Source: Flaviramulus_B aquimarinus
GTDB taxonomy: Bacteria > Bacteroidota > Bacteroidia > Flavobacteriales > Flavobacteriaceae
Reading direction: 5' to 3'
Assembly (NCBI RefSeq): GCF_039543205.1
Contig: NZ_BAABJH010000001.1
Coordinates: forward strand, 310,001-374,000
Length of the DNA: 64,000 nucleotides
Shown piece by piece: positions 17,202-25,404 of this stretch. The stretch's first letter is position 1. Every line of letters starts with the position of its first letter. The translations under genes were made by a program, and so were the position numbers. Below the pieces are notes generated by a model, which searched no databases, was not told where the DNA came from, and saw nothing but the letters and a program-made list of their open reading frames with translations.

Positions 17202-17225
17202 AATTTAATGAAAGACAAACTTAAG
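17202..17225 (+). repeat. 24-bp repeat, left half of an attC-like site
   Basis: The 24 bases beginning AATTTAATGAAAGACAAAC are identical to 30248-30271. There they cover the end of a DoxX gene and open a palindrome. Both copies are followed three or so bases later by TATATAA. Confidence 0.6.
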
Positions 17226-17233
17226 AAATATAT

Positions 17234-17278
17234 AAGCAATAGCAGTTTGTGTGTACTCTCAAGCGCTATTGCTTTTTT
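17234..17278 (+). terminator. Rho-independent terminator
   Basis: AAGCAATAGC (17234-17243) / GCTATTGCTT (17265-17274), a perfect 10-bp stem followed by further T. Confidence 0.75.
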
Positions 17279-17435
17279 AAGTATCTTGCTATTTGTATTA
17301 TAAGTATATTTATTCACTACTGCTCTTATACTAAAATTTGTACTTAATATCTCTCAAAAGAGATTCTTTTTACAATTTTACCATTTGCCTGTAATAATTC
17401 CGAATTTAAGACACTAACCAATTAAAAGAACACTA

Positions 17436-17927
17436 TTGAGTAGCGATTTTTATAAAACATCCATTTTACCGTTTGCAGGAATAATCATCAAATTATGTCG
17501 AGCTTATACAAACTCGCAAGAAGATTTTGAAGATTATTACCAAGAAGTGTGTTTACAAATTTGGAGGAGTAAAGACAACTTTCGTGAAGAATCTCAATGG
17601 AGCACTTGGGTGTATCGGATTTCATTAAACGTTTGTTTAACCTTACTTAAGAAAAAGAAGAATAATGTTCAACATTTTGTATCTGATTCTATAACTACTG
17701 CAAAAACTGAAGACAACTTAGCGTTTTCAGACGAATCTCTAAATTTATTATACGATGCTATTAGAAAACTATCGGAAATCGATAGAGCAATCATTATGCT
17801 TTATTTAGAAGAAAAATCGCAAAAGGAAATCGCTGAAATTATAGGTACGAACCCAAATAATATTGGTATACGTGTTAAAAGAATTAAAATTAGATTAAAA
17901 AAAATATTAGATGGAAAAATCAATTGA
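17436..17927 (+). CDS. ECF-type RNA polymerase sigma factor
   Basis: 163 residues, the typical length of ECF sigma factors. The sigma-2 region is at about 25-60 (DFEDYYQEVCLQIWRS and a W-containing helix). The sigma-4 helix-turn-helix is at about 125-160 (KSQKEIAEIIGTNPNNIGIRV then KRIKIRLKK). It recruits RNA polymerase to a small set of promoters. The start is a TTG at 17436, since no ATG is available upstream in frame. It overlaps the next gene by 17 bases. That gene codes for a membrane protein and could be the partner that holds the sigma factor inactive. Confidence 0.88.
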   Translation: MSSDFYKTSILPFAGIIIKLCRAYTNSQEDFEDYYQEVCLQIWRSKDNFREESQWSTWVYRISLNVCLTLLKKKKNNVQHFVSDSITTAKTEDNLAFSDESLNLLYDAIRKLSEIDRAIIMLYLEEKSQKEIAEIIGTNPNNIGIRVKRIKIRLKKILDGKIN

Positions 17928-18567
17928 AAATATATGGAAAGAAGGTTTTCTTAAGAGTGACGCATTAGTAGCACCTAAAATAAACAACCTATACAACCAA
18001 AAATCAATTCATATTATTGATAAATTTAAACGCATGTTTAAAATAAATTTGATTGCAATTATAGCATTCTCATTTGTCTTCTTAATTATCTCATTTTTTG
18101 TTGGCATACCAATAACAGGTGTTATATTTTTTATTACTCTTTCTGTTCTTGTGTTTATTAACAAGGTGTTATTAAATGGATTAGATAAAATTGACAAAGG
18201 TGAAAGTAGTTATCAATATTTAAAGACATTTAATGAGTGGATACAAAAACAGGTCGCAATCAATGAAAAAATATCAAGATTTTTGTACCCAATTATATTT
18301 CTGTCTATGATTTTAGGCTTTTGGTTTAAAGATGTAGAAGGTATGCCCTTGGGCGAAAGACTTGTAGGTGAAATTCTTGTTGGTTTTCCAGATGTATATT
18401 TAATATTTGGAGTTCCACTAATAGGAATCGTAATAGCATTCTTGATTTTAGTTTTTCTCGCGTTTTTTGGAGATCGAATTTATAAATGGGATTTAAACAT
18501 TGTTTATGGAAGGGTCTTCAAAAAATTAGAAGAATTGATGGCTGATATAGAAAATTTAAGGAGCTGA
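17911..18567 (+). CDS. Four-helix membrane protein, putative anti-sigma partner
   Basis: 218 residues. A soluble N-terminus (MEKSIENIWKEGFLKSDALV, about 40 residues) is followed by two adjacent transmembrane helices (about 45-90) and two more (about 125-145 and 165-190). The start codon lies inside the end of the sigma-factor gene, so the two are translationally coupled. No zinc-binding anti-sigma motif was seen. The role as regulator of the sigma factor is inferred from the overlap, the cytoplasmic N-terminus and the membrane location. Confidence 0.8.
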   Translation: MEKSIENIWKEGFLKSDALVAPKINNLYNQKSIHIIDKFKRMFKINLIAIIAFSFVFLIISFFVGIPITGVIFFITLSVLVFINKVLLNGLDKIDKGESSYQYLKTFNEWIQKQVAINEKISRFLYPIIFLSMILGFWFKDVEGMPLGERLVGEILVGFPDVYLIFGVPLIGIVIAFLILVFLAFFGDRIYKWDLNIVYGRVFKKLEELMADIENLRS

Positions 18568-18680
18568 ACACTACTTAAAAGGTCTTGATTATATGACTTT
18601 TTAAAAATTATCAAAAAAAAATAAGTGTTAAGTGTAATATTTTTTGGTGTAAGCCACTAACCAAGAAAACACTAAAAATT

Positions 18681-19133
18681 ATGACACTAAAAAATGCGTT
18701 GATCTTTTTTGAAAATTTAGTAGCTGAGACAAGTAGAAAATCTGAGATAAAGGTTTACCATGAATTTATTCAAATCATAACTAGTTTAGAAAAGAAAGAT
18801 TTACTTAAAAATGAAATTCTATCTATAGAAACGGAATTGGATAATTTAACTTTAAAATCAAACTCTGCGAACAGAAAAAAATATTTTAAGAAAGCGAATA
18901 ATGATTTTAAAAAATATTTAAAAGACACATTTTCTTTAACTACAAAAGGTTATTACACAACTTATTATGGTGGATTAGGATTAGTATTTGGTTTACTATT
19001 TGGAGTTGCAATTTTATCTAACTTAGAACGCTCGCTAGGAATTTCTCTAGGTTTAATTGGTGGAATGGTAATTGGTTCAATAATGGGTCGCAACAAAGAT
19101 GCTGAAGCTGAAACGGCTGGAAAAATGCTCTAA
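18681..19133 (+). CDS. Unknown protein with C-terminal glycine-zipper membrane hairpin
   Basis: 150 residues. The first about 95 are charged and helical (ENLVAETSRKSEIKVYHEFI...). Two hydrophobic glycine-rich helices follow (GLGLVFGLLFGVAIL and SLGLIGGMVIGSIMG), then a short charged tail. Glycine-zipper hairpins of this kind oligomerise in membranes. No family was recognised. An attC-like palindrome starts 48 bases after the stop. It is on the same strand as the sigma pair, 113 bases downstream. Confidence 0.75.
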   Translation: MTLKNALIFFENLVAETSRKSEIKVYHEFIQIITSLEKKDLLKNEILSIETELDNLTLKSNSANRKKYFKKANNDFKKYLKDTFSLTTKGYYTTYYGGLGLVFGLLFGVAILSNLERSLGISLGLIGGMVIGSIMGRNKDAEAETAGKML

Positions 19134-19181
19134 TTAATTTACAAATTAAACTAAAAAAAAAATCAACCTAAATATAATACT

Positions 19182-19315
19182 AAGCACAACACCGCATATA
19201 AAAAATAGCAGGATTAGCGCAAGCCATATGGTTTGCGCTTTTTCATTATCTTTCGTCTATCGGAAATGTATAGATATTTAATCTACCACTTTCCATATAT
19301 AAGACCGTTGTACTT
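19182..19315 (+). repeat. attC-like palindrome after the sigma-factor block
   Basis: AAGCACAAC at 19182-19190 to GTTGTACTT at 19307-19315. Left GCATATAAAAAATAGC faces right TTCCATATATAAG; inner arms GCGCAAGCCATA / TATGGTTTGCGC overlap as a nested hairpin. No matching GTTGTGCTT start is seen before the sigma block, consistent with loss of its left end next to the IS110 remnant. Confidence 0.75.
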
Positions 19316-19327
19316 AATACTAACTAA

Positions 19328-19843
19328 ATGAATAACCAAAAAAAAAATCATACTATATTAACATCTAACAATAAATCTGATGTTGACTTAAAACTAAAAA
19401 AGAACAATTCTACTAAAAAGTTATATCGAAATACTAACGACAATGTTTTCGCAGGAGTTTGCTCAGGTTTAGCTGATTATTTTGATAAATCTGTAATTAT
19501 TATTCGTTTTGTTTTTTTCATCTTAACCTTATTTTTCATAATTGGATTAATTATTTATATAGGACTATGGATTGGAATGTCAAATAAAAAAAATATGAAC
19601 TCTGATTTAAATGAATTAAATATTGATTCTAATCCCAATAAATTCAATTCTATTCTAAAATTTTTTAAAAATTTGCTTTTGCTAATAGTATTTATAATTC
19701 TAGGATGTTACCTTGGTTTTGCTGCAGGAGGATTATCAGGGCCAACAGGCAATGGAGGGGCTTCTAATTTTAGTGGCGCTGTAATTGGAACTATTCTTGG
19801 GGTTATTATTTGGATAAAAATTGTTAGTAAAAAAAAGAGCTAA
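19328..19843 (+). CDS. PspC domain membrane protein (cassette 6)
   Basis: 171 residues. Residues about 35-95 are a PspC domain (KLYRNTNDNVFAGVCSGLAD and RFVFFILTLFFIIGLIIYIG). PspC proteins are membrane partners in the phage-shock/envelope-stress response. Two further hydrophobic glycine-rich segments at about 115-165 contain LGCYLGFAAGGLSGPTG. It has no PspA neighbour and is alone in its cassette. Cassette-borne PspC could alter envelope-stress tolerance; this is inference. Confidence 0.88.
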   Translation: MNNQKKNHTILTSNNKSDVDLKLKKNNSTKKLYRNTNDNVFAGVCSGLADYFDKSVIIIRFVFFILTLFFIIGLIIYIGLWIGMSNKKNMNSDLNELNIDSNPNKFNSILKFFKNLLLLIVFIILGCYLGFAAGGLSGPTGNGGASNFSGAVIGTILGVIIWIKIVSKKKS

Positions 19844-19980
19844 GTACAAGCCGTATATAATTTATTGCTTGCTTCTTGCCTACTTACGAAAGTCCTCGCA
19901 GACTTTTTATTCAGTAATTATTTACTAAATTAGGTGCATAAAAAACGTAACAAACCATATACAAACACGTTGTTGGCATT
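19842..19980 (+). repeat. attC-like palindrome closing cassette 6
   Basis: AAGTACAAG at 19842-19850 (overlapping the stop codon) to GTTGTTGGCATT at 19969-19980. Inner arms AAAGTCCTCGCAGACTTT form a hairpin. The opening arm pairs 9 of 10 with the cassette start GTTGTACTTA at 19307. Confidence 0.82.
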
Positions 19981-19990
19981 AATTAGAGGA

Positions 19991-20878
19991 ATGAACAAAT
20001 TCAAATTCGTTTTATTATTAGCAATTGCCTTTTTAAGTTGTGAAAATCAAATCGAAAAAACTAAAATGAAATTTTTAACTGGAGAAATTCCGAATGATAT
20101 TCCAATTGAATTTAAAGAGGGAATAATTCCCGAAAATAAGATAATCCATAAGGGAGTGTTTAGTCCTGACTTAAAAGAATATTACTATACATTATCCAAT
20201 AAGAGTTTTGAAAATTTTGATGTGTTTAGTATAGAGAAAAATAATGGAGTTTGGACTGAACCAAAAAAAGCTTTCTTTAACAGTGAACATAATGATCACG
20301 GAATGAGCTTTTCTCCCAATGGAAATACTCTTTATTTTAGTTCAACAAGACCAGTTGATATTGATAGAATTCCAAAAACCTGGCATATTTGGAAATCAGA
20401 AAAGCTTAACGGAAATTGGACTGAACCTGTTTTTGTCGACATCCCAAATTTGAGAAACAAATTGGTTTCTCATCCTACAATTACTAATTCTGGAACTTTA
20501 TATTTTCACTCAAGCAATTTAGATTATAGTGGAATGGATATTTATCACTCAAAAAATATAAATGGAAAATTTAAAGATGCGGAAAAAATTCTAATAGATT
20601 CTAAATTGGCAAAATGTACGCCATATATTTCGCCAAAAGAAGATTATTTGATGTTTGCTGCAATTGGAAATGAACTTGACTTAATGATTAGTTATAATAA
20701 TGGAAAAGGTAAGTGGATAAATACAAAAAAATTGAATACCGAAATAAATAATAAAGGACAAGGCAACCCATATGTTACACCAGATAACAAATTTCTCTTT
20801 TTTACTACTGGAGAGCATTTGGGAAATAATTGGAAAGTTAAATGGGTGAATATTGATTCTGAAATAAAAAATAACTAA
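19991..20878 (+). CDS. PD40 beta-propeller lipoprotein (cassette 7)
   Basis: 295 residues from the ATG at 19991, which is preceded by AGAGGA and opens a lipoprotein signal ending in FLSCEN. A GTG at 19934 lies within the preceding palindrome and was rejected. The mature part has PD40-type blades such as HGMSFSPNGNTLYFSSTRPV and CTPYISPKEDYLMFAAIG. It is related in fold to the propeller at 11226 but carries a lipobox, so it is probably anchored. No enzymatic motif was seen; binding or signalling is likely. Confidence 0.82.
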   Translation: MNKFKFVLLLAIAFLSCENQIEKTKMKFLTGEIPNDIPIEFKEGIIPENKIIHKGVFSPDLKEYYYTLSNKSFENFDVFSIEKNNGVWTEPKKAFFNSEHNDHGMSFSPNGNTLYFSSTRPVDIDRIPKTWHIWKSEKLNGNWTEPVFVDIPNLRNKLVSHPTITNSGTLYFHSSNLDYSGMDIYHSKNINGKFKDAEKILIDSKLAKCTPYISPKEDYLMFAAIGNELDLMISYNNGKGKWINTKKLNTEINNKGQGNPYVTPDNKFLFFTTGEHLGNNWKVKWVNIDSEIKNN

Positions 20879-21012
20879 TGCCAACAATGGCTATAATTCA
20901 TTACGGCGGAATTTTCTATCGAAAACCCCTATCTTGCAGTAAAGGCTTGGTCATGACGGAATAACACTGCGTGCCATTTTGTAACGAAACAATAGACGAG
21001 ACCGTTGTAAAC
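20877..21012 (+). repeat. attC-like palindrome closing cassette 7
   Basis: AATGCCAAC at 20877-20885 (overlaps the TAA) to GTTGTAAAC at 21004-21012. Belongs to the subfamily with CTATAATTCATT.CGGCGGAAT in the left arm. The opening arm TAATGCCAACAA is complementary to the cassette start GTTGTTGGCATTA at 12 of 13 positions. Confidence 0.87.
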
Positions 21013-21196
21013 AATTCACTTAAATCCTTGCTAAGCGATCAAAATACAAAGAATTATTATAAGAAAATTAAAAAAAATTAAAAGCTTAACTCTATTAATA
21101 ATAGGATTATTATTACTGACAATAAGTTTTGCCCCTTTTCTATTTATTAAGGAATTACCTTCTGGTAATAGAGGGCAATTACAGGGATTATTTTCT

Positions 21197-21520
21197 ATGC
21201 TATGGACAATATTTACAATGATTCCAGCTGTACTATTCACGGCTGTTGGATTTATTGTTTCTATTAATAAACTGATACAATCAAAATTTAAAATAAATCA
21301 ATTCCTAAGTATTGGGATTAGTGCATTAATCTTAAGTAAAAGTTCATTATTAATTGTACGCTTTATTCCTTCGTCGAATCACACAATATTGAACGATATC
21401 ATCCACCTAATTTTTGGTTTTTTTGAGTTTTTTCTTTTTTACCCATCAATTATTATAATAATTATAGGAATAGTCATAACCATTTTGAAAAGAAAAAAAA
21501 TGACATCCAAAAAATTATAA
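21197..21520 (+). CDS. Small membrane protein, probably starting upstream with a non-ATG codon (cassette 8)
   Basis: 107 residues from the first ATG, with three hydrophobic helices. The same frame is open back to a stop at 21032-21034 and encodes a convincing N-terminus: a basic stretch (IIRKLKKIKS), then a transmembrane helix (LTLLIIGLLLLTISFAPFLF) and a loop (KELPSGNRGQLQ). This upstream part contains no ATG, GTG or TTG. The real start may be an ATT near 21053-21058, or the original start was lost. No family was recognised. The next membrane-protein gene follows after three bases, probably as one operon. Confidence 0.65.
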   Translation: MLWTIFTMIPAVLFTAVGFIVSINKLIQSKFKINQFLSIGISALILSKSSLLIVRFIPSSNHTILNDIIHLIFGFFEFFLFYPSIIIIIIGIVITILKRKKMTSKKL

Positions 21521-21523
21521 TAA

Positions 21524-22261
21524 ATGAAAACTGAAAATTTGCCATTAGTAAAAATACCAAATAAGCTTAAAAATTCCCTGAAATTGATATTTATTTATCT
21601 TTTTTTTAGGCTTATTAAACTCATTACATTAGCAATATTTTCAGAAAAGAGTTTAGACCCAGACTCTATTACTCGCTATGTTTTAGAGGTTATACTAATT
21701 GGGGTTTTAATCTTTAAAATTAAAAAGCGTAAAATTTGGGCTAAATTGATGTTGTTAGTAATATTTGTGTTGAATGCGCTAAGTTTATTTTATTCTTTTA
21801 TAACAGAAGTCTTATGGCGCGATACATTATTTATATCTCCAATTACAGCAATACTCCTAATAATTGTTATAATAATACTTAATTTATTATTCAATAAGAG
21901 CTCAAACCAATGGTTTAATAATTCAGAAAAAAATCAAGTATCCAAAGAAGGAAAAAGTATCAGAAAAGCATCAAAAAAGAAGTACACCTTACTAATATCA
22001 ATTTTATTGAGCACTTTTGGATTTATATTAGGGTTTATACATGAAAATAATTTAGGAACTGGAACAGGTGGTGTTGAAATCCTATTTTTATTATTTATAT
22101 CACTTATACTTGCATTAGTGATAATTGTTTTAATATTCCTCTTATTTAGAGGAAAGAAAAAAGAGAACCAAAATTTAATTGATGTTTCTAAGATAAGTTT
22201 ATGTATAATATCTATTCCGATATCATTTATAATAGGTTTTTTTATTTCTAAAATATTTTAA
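21524..22261 (+). CDS. Multi-pass membrane protein of unknown function (cassette 8)
   Basis: 245 residues with about seven hydrophobic helices: two near 25-65, two near 70-125, then a charged loop (NSEKNQVSKEGKSIRKASKK), and three more. No motif was recognised. It is three bases downstream of another small membrane protein and probably forms a complex with it. The cassette closes with GTTTACAAC just after the stop, but the rest of the palindrome is missing. Confidence 0.7.
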   Translation: MKTENLPLVKIPNKLKNSLKLIFIYLFFRLIKLITLAIFSEKSLDPDSITRYVLEVILIGVLIFKIKKRKIWAKLMLLVIFVLNALSLFYSFITEVLWRDTLFISPITAILLIIVIIILNLLFNKSSNQWFNNSEKNQVSKEGKSIRKASKKKYTLLISILLSTFGFILGFIHENNLGTGTGGVEILFLLFISLILALVIIVLIFLLFRGKKKENQNLIDVSKISLCIISIPISFIIGFFISKIF

Positions 22262-22267
22262 TAAACA

Positions 22268-22276
22268 GTTTACAAC
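22268..22276 (+). repeat. Opening arm of a truncated attC-like site (cassette 8)
   Basis: GTTTACAAC is the exact reverse complement of the cassette start GTTGTAAAC at 21004. No palindrome body follows before the ATG at 22300, so the rest of the site was deleted. Confidence 0.6.
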
Positions 22277-22299
22277 AACCTAGAGAGAATTAGAACTAA

Positions 22300-23136
22300 A
22301 TGAAGACAATTACCTTACCAGATGAATTAAACTTGAGTTCCAAGTCTATTATGATTTATGACTATGAAAGCATTACTGAAATATCAAAACAACAAATTTT
22401 ATTAAATAAAAATACGTTTAGCTTTCTTCAGGAAGGAACCAAAGAAGTATTTTTTGACAATTCCACATACGCAATAGACAATTCTCAATTTCTATTGATG
22501 AAATCTGGACATTGTTTAATGACGGAAAAGCTTTCTAACGATTCAGAATATTATCGAAGTATTCTATTTTTCTTTTCCAACGAAGATGTATTGAAATTTA
22601 TAAGAAAATTTAAATTAAAAACATCTAATTCCAAAACATTTTACTCAACATATTCGTTTAATTACGATTCATTTATAAAAAGATTCGTTAACAGCCTATT
22701 AGATATATCAAAGCTTTCAAAATCTGTTCAAGAAAACATTTTAAACACAAAGTTTGAAGAAATAATGCTATATATAATGGACATAAATGGTATAGATTTT
22801 CTTTATTCCTTGGTTAACAATAATAACAATCAAAACCAGAAATTTATCCAAACAATAGAAAGTAATAGATTAAATAAACTAACAATCAAAGAACTTTCAT
22901 TTCTCTCAAACATGAGTGTATCTACGTTCAAAAGAGAATTTGAGAAAAACTTTCACAGTTCACCTAGCAAGTGGTTTCAGGAAAAGAGACTTGAATATTC
23001 AGCCTTCCTATTAAAAAATGAATCAAAAAGACCTTCAGATATTTTTGAAGAAATTGGATATGAGAACCTCTCTAACTTTATTCAAGCTTTTAAAATAAAA
23101 TTTGGGGTAACACCAAAACAGTATCAATCAAGTTGA
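22300..23136 (+). CDS. AraC-family transcriptional regulator
   Basis: 278 residues. The C-terminal about 100 residues form the double helix-turn-helix of AraC proteins (KELSFLSNMSVSTFKREFEK and GYENLSNFIQAFKIKFGVTP). The N-terminal part (1-170) is a cupin-like effector domain with DNSQFLLMKSGHCLMTE. It lies 89 bases upstream of a PEBP-family gene in the same orientation and may regulate it. This pairing also occurs in other Bacteroidota (recalled, not checked). No cassette start is seen immediately before it. Confidence 0.88.
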   Translation: MKTITLPDELNLSSKSIMIYDYESITEISKQQILLNKNTFSFLQEGTKEVFFDNSTYAIDNSQFLLMKSGHCLMTEKLSNDSEYYRSILFFFSNEDVLKFIRKFKLKTSNSKTFYSTYSFNYDSFIKRFVNSLLDISKLSKSVQENILNTKFEEIMLYIMDINGIDFLYSLVNNNNNQNQKFIQTIESNRLNKLTIKELSFLSNMSVSTFKREFEKNFHSSPSKWFQEKRLEYSAFLLKNESKRPSDIFEEIGYENLSNFIQAFKIKFGVTPKQYQSS

Positions 23137-23225
23137 ACTTCTATCAATACTTTTTGAACTAAATCAAACACAAGAATTATTGCAATCCCTCTTAATTTTG
23201 TCTTTATAATTTAAAAACAAATATT

Positions 23226-23783
23226 ATGAAAAAATCATTTCAAATCTTAATTGCCCTAATTACTTTTTCAAGTTCAGTTTTTAGTCAAAACACATTTACC
23301 TTATCTAGTAATGATCTAGGAGGAGAAGCAACAATTAATGAAGAATTTAATGGCTTTGGTTGTACTGGAAAAAACCAATCGCCTCAATTATCATGGAAAA
23401 ATGCACCAGAAGGCACTAAAAGTTTTGCGGTAACTATGTATGATCCAGACGCACCTACTGGCAGTGGTTGGTGGCATTGGGTAGTGTTTGATATTCCCGT
23501 AGATACTAATGAACTACAATCTGGAGCAGGTAATACAAAATTGAATCTAACACCCGAAGGAATTATACAAAGTATAACTGATTATGGTGCAAATGGTTAT
23601 GGAGGTCCATGTCCACCAGAAGGTCATGGTTTACATCAATATGTTATTACAGTTTACGCACTAAAAACTGATAAACTTGGATTAAATAAAAATACTAATC
23701 CCGCAATTGTTGGATATTACTTATGGAACAATACGTTAGCTAAAGCAAGTATCATAACTTATTATCAGAGAAAAGACAAATAA
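23226..23783 (+). CDS. YbhB/YbcL-type phosphatidylethanolamine-binding (Raf kinase inhibitor-like) protein
   Basis: 185 residues. A signal peptide (MKKSFQILIALITFSSSVFSQ) is followed by the PEBP fold. Conserved anion-pocket motifs are visible: CTGKNQSPQLSWKNAPEGTK, YDPDAPTGSGWWHWVVFDIP and GYGGPCPPEGHGLHQYVITV. Bacterial members bind small anionic ligands; the physiological role is unclear. The signal peptide places it in the periplasm. The AraC gene upstream is a probable regulator. Confidence 0.92.
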   Translation: MKKSFQILIALITFSSSVFSQNTFTLSSNDLGGEATINEEFNGFGCTGKNQSPQLSWKNAPEGTKSFAVTMYDPDAPTGSGWWHWVVFDIPVDTNELQSGAGNTKLNLTPEGIIQSITDYGANGYGGPCPPEGHGLHQYVITVYALKTDKLGLNKNTNPAIVGYYLWNNTLAKASIITYYQRKDK

Positions 23784-23784
23784 C

Positions 23785-23809
23785 TGTCTATAACAACGTT
23801 GTTAGCTTT
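23785..23809 (+). repeat. Collapsed attC-like site (about 25 bp)
   Basis: TCTATAACAAC followed directly by GTTGTTAGCTTT. Only the two terminal arms remain, forming the palindrome AACAACGTTGTT with no stem body or loop. Its right end GTTAGCTTT (23801-23809) is exactly complementary to AAAGCTAAC at 24245, which closes the next cassette. Confidence 0.65.
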
Positions 23810-23946
23810 TAGTGCTTTTTTTCGCTGTATAATTCATTCAGTTTTCTTTGATTTCGCAATATATGTTTTTTCGAGTTTGAGTAAATTAAGATGTTTTTCA
23901 ATTCCGATTTTGAGTGAGCAATTCAGTGACTTGTTAAATCGTATCT

Positions 23947-24201
23947 TTATTTTAAATTTCGTTCCTTTAAAAGGCTTTCAATTGCCCCTTTTTTATACTT
24001 GTTTTTATTAGCCAATTTATAGATTGCGTATAAAAGTATTAGTCCAAAGAAGAAGCTAAAATTACCTTTAAAAATACTGTAAATTAAAATTCCAATTAAA
24101 ACTCCTATCAAAGTTGCATCTATGATATTTGCGGATTTTAACTTTTTCGCTTCTTTCAATAATTCCTCGTTTGTTAATTCTTTAAGTTTATTTTGTTCCA
24201 T
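23947..24201 (-). CDS. Small two-helix membrane protein in reverse orientation (cassette 9)
   Basis: 84 residues. A charged N-terminus (MEQNKLKELTNEELLKEAKK) is followed by two transmembrane helices (about 29-43 and 48-64) and a basic tail with NKNKYKKGAIESLLKERN. It is encoded on the minus strand within a cassette whose two ends (23801 and 24245) pair perfectly, so it must have its own promoter. No family was recognised with confidence. Confidence 0.75.
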   Translation of the reverse strand: MEQNKLKELTNEELLKEAKKLKSANIIDATLIGVLIGILIYSIFKGNFSFFFGLILLYAIYKLANKNKYKKGAIESLLKERNLK

Positions 24202-24244
24202 TTTATTAATGAGAATTTAAATTCCGCAAACTTGCTCTTGCATT

Positions 24245-24488
24245 AAAGCTAACGGTATTGTGTATGAATAGTAGCGAGTTTTAGTGTACTACTTTTCGGA
24301 AAGTAATTTACAAAATAAAAAAGAATAGCAATTTGAATTATAACTCAAATCGCTATTACTTATACACGTGTATAGCAAATTGCAATGAATTCCGATTAGG
24401 AATTCAGCTGCAATTTGCTATCTTTCGGTCACGGCGGAAAATCATAGCTAATTTTCCGCAACGAGCCATACACAAGACCGTTGTGCTT
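24245..24488 (+). repeat. Oversized attC-like site with three internal hairpins (cassette 9)
   Basis: AAAGCTAAC at 24245-24253 to GTTGTGCTT at 24480-24488, 244 bp, nearly twice the usual size. The outer stem pairs TAACGGTATTGTGTATG with CATACACAAGACCGTTG. Inside are AATAGCAATTTGA/TCAAATCGCTATT, a perfect 13-bp ATAGCAAATTGCA/TGCAATTTGCTAT (about 24371-24421) with an inner GAATTCC/GGAATTC, and GCGGAAAAT/ATTTTCCGC. Confidence 0.8.
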
Positions 24489-24510
24489 CATTATGACTAA
24501 ACATTAATCA

Positions 24511-25275
24511 ATGATAAAATTCTTTAGGAAAATTAGACAAAATTTACTTTCAGAAGGAAAGACCGAAAAGTATTTTAAATATGCCATTGGAGAAATCATT
24601 CTTGTCGTTATTGGAATTTTAATTGCTTTGCAGATTAATAATTGGAATGAAAACCGGAAAAATAAAATTGCCGAAGCTGATTATTACTGTAGAATTTTAG
24701 ACGATTTTGAGTTAAATGAAAAATTGATTGATGAAACTTCTAAACTCGCAACTGATAAAATAAAGCTTTGTAAAGAGCTGATAATAGATTTAAACAACCA
24801 ACCTAATGACAGAGGTGAAATACTTAATAAATTTGTACTTGCTTTAAGACAAGACGTTTTTGTACCCAGCAATATTGCTTTTGAAGACATAACATCGTCG
24901 GGACAGTTAAAATTGTTGACGGATTTAGAACTTAAAAATAGACTAATTCAGCATAGTACATTTTTGAATAATATTTTAAATCTACTTCAAGAAAATAGGA
25001 ATGAAATTCTTAAAAGAATGAGTGATTTTGAATTAATAGGTGATTTTGGATATCAAGATATTGATTACCTGAATCAAGAGCTCGACAAAGAACTATTAGA
25101 CCTATTGCCAAAAAATGATTGGACAAATGAGCCCAATAATTCAATATTCGTAAAGTTTCAAGATAATCTTGTCTTTTATATTGCTATGCTAATCAGACAG
25201 AAACAACATTTATCTAATTTGAAAAGGGAAATGCAAGAACCTATAGAATTATTAAAAAATAAAAACTGTAAATAA
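24511..25275 (+). CDS. DUF6090 family protein (cassette 10)
   Basis: 254 residues. The N-terminus is the hallmark of DUF6090: MIKFFRKIRQNLLSEGKTEK, a single transmembrane helix (IGEIILVVIGILIALQ) and INNWNENRK. The remaining about 200 residues are helical and probably extracytoplasmic. The family is abundant and often multi-copy in Flavobacteriaceae, with unknown function. Its cassette start (GTTGTGCTT at 24480) is not matched by the palindrome that follows, so the 3' end may have been exchanged. Confidence 0.85.
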   Translation: MIKFFRKIRQNLLSEGKTEKYFKYAIGEIILVVIGILIALQINNWNENRKNKIAEADYYCRILDDFELNEKLIDETSKLATDKIKLCKELIIDLNNQPNDRGEILNKFVLALRQDVFVPSNIAFEDITSSGQLKLLTDLELKNRLIQHSTFLNNILNLLQENRNEILKRMSDFELIGDFGYQDIDYLNQELDKELLDLLPKNDWTNEPNNSIFVKFQDNLVFYIAMLIRQKQHLSNLKREMQEPIELLKNKNCK

Positions 25276-25378
25276 AGAAACAAACTTAAGATAGCTATAA
25301 GTAATGACTTGTTCTCGCCTACCTTGGAAAATTTAGTAACAAACCACGCAACTACTTATAAACGAGACCGTTGGCAGC
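25276..25378 (+). repeat. attC-like palindrome after the DUF6090 gene
   Basis: Opens with GAAACAAAC (25276) and ends in GTTGGCAGC (25370-25378). Left arm AGCTATAAGTAATGACTTG faces right arm GCAACTACTTATAAACG. It lacks the long inner hairpin of its relatives. The opening arm does not pair convincingly with the cassette start. Confidence 0.7.
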
Positions 25379-25404
25379 AAGCATAACCAAGTCGTTAAAA
25401 TTTA

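Larger units (their letters stand above)
17081..17435. other. Scar region between transposase remnant and sigma-factor gene
   Basis: No gene seen. The region holds inverted GAGAG-type repeats (about 17109-17187), a 24-base sequence (17202-17225) identical to one at 30248-30271, and a terminator hairpin at 17234-17274. It looks like the joined remains of at least two events: an insertion sequence and a lost cassette. Confidence 0.5.

Noticed and set aside
23799..24011. 70-residue plus-strand ORF opposite the small membrane protein
   Set aside because: It begins inside the collapsed recombination site and overlaps the better-supported minus-strand gene at 23947-24201.
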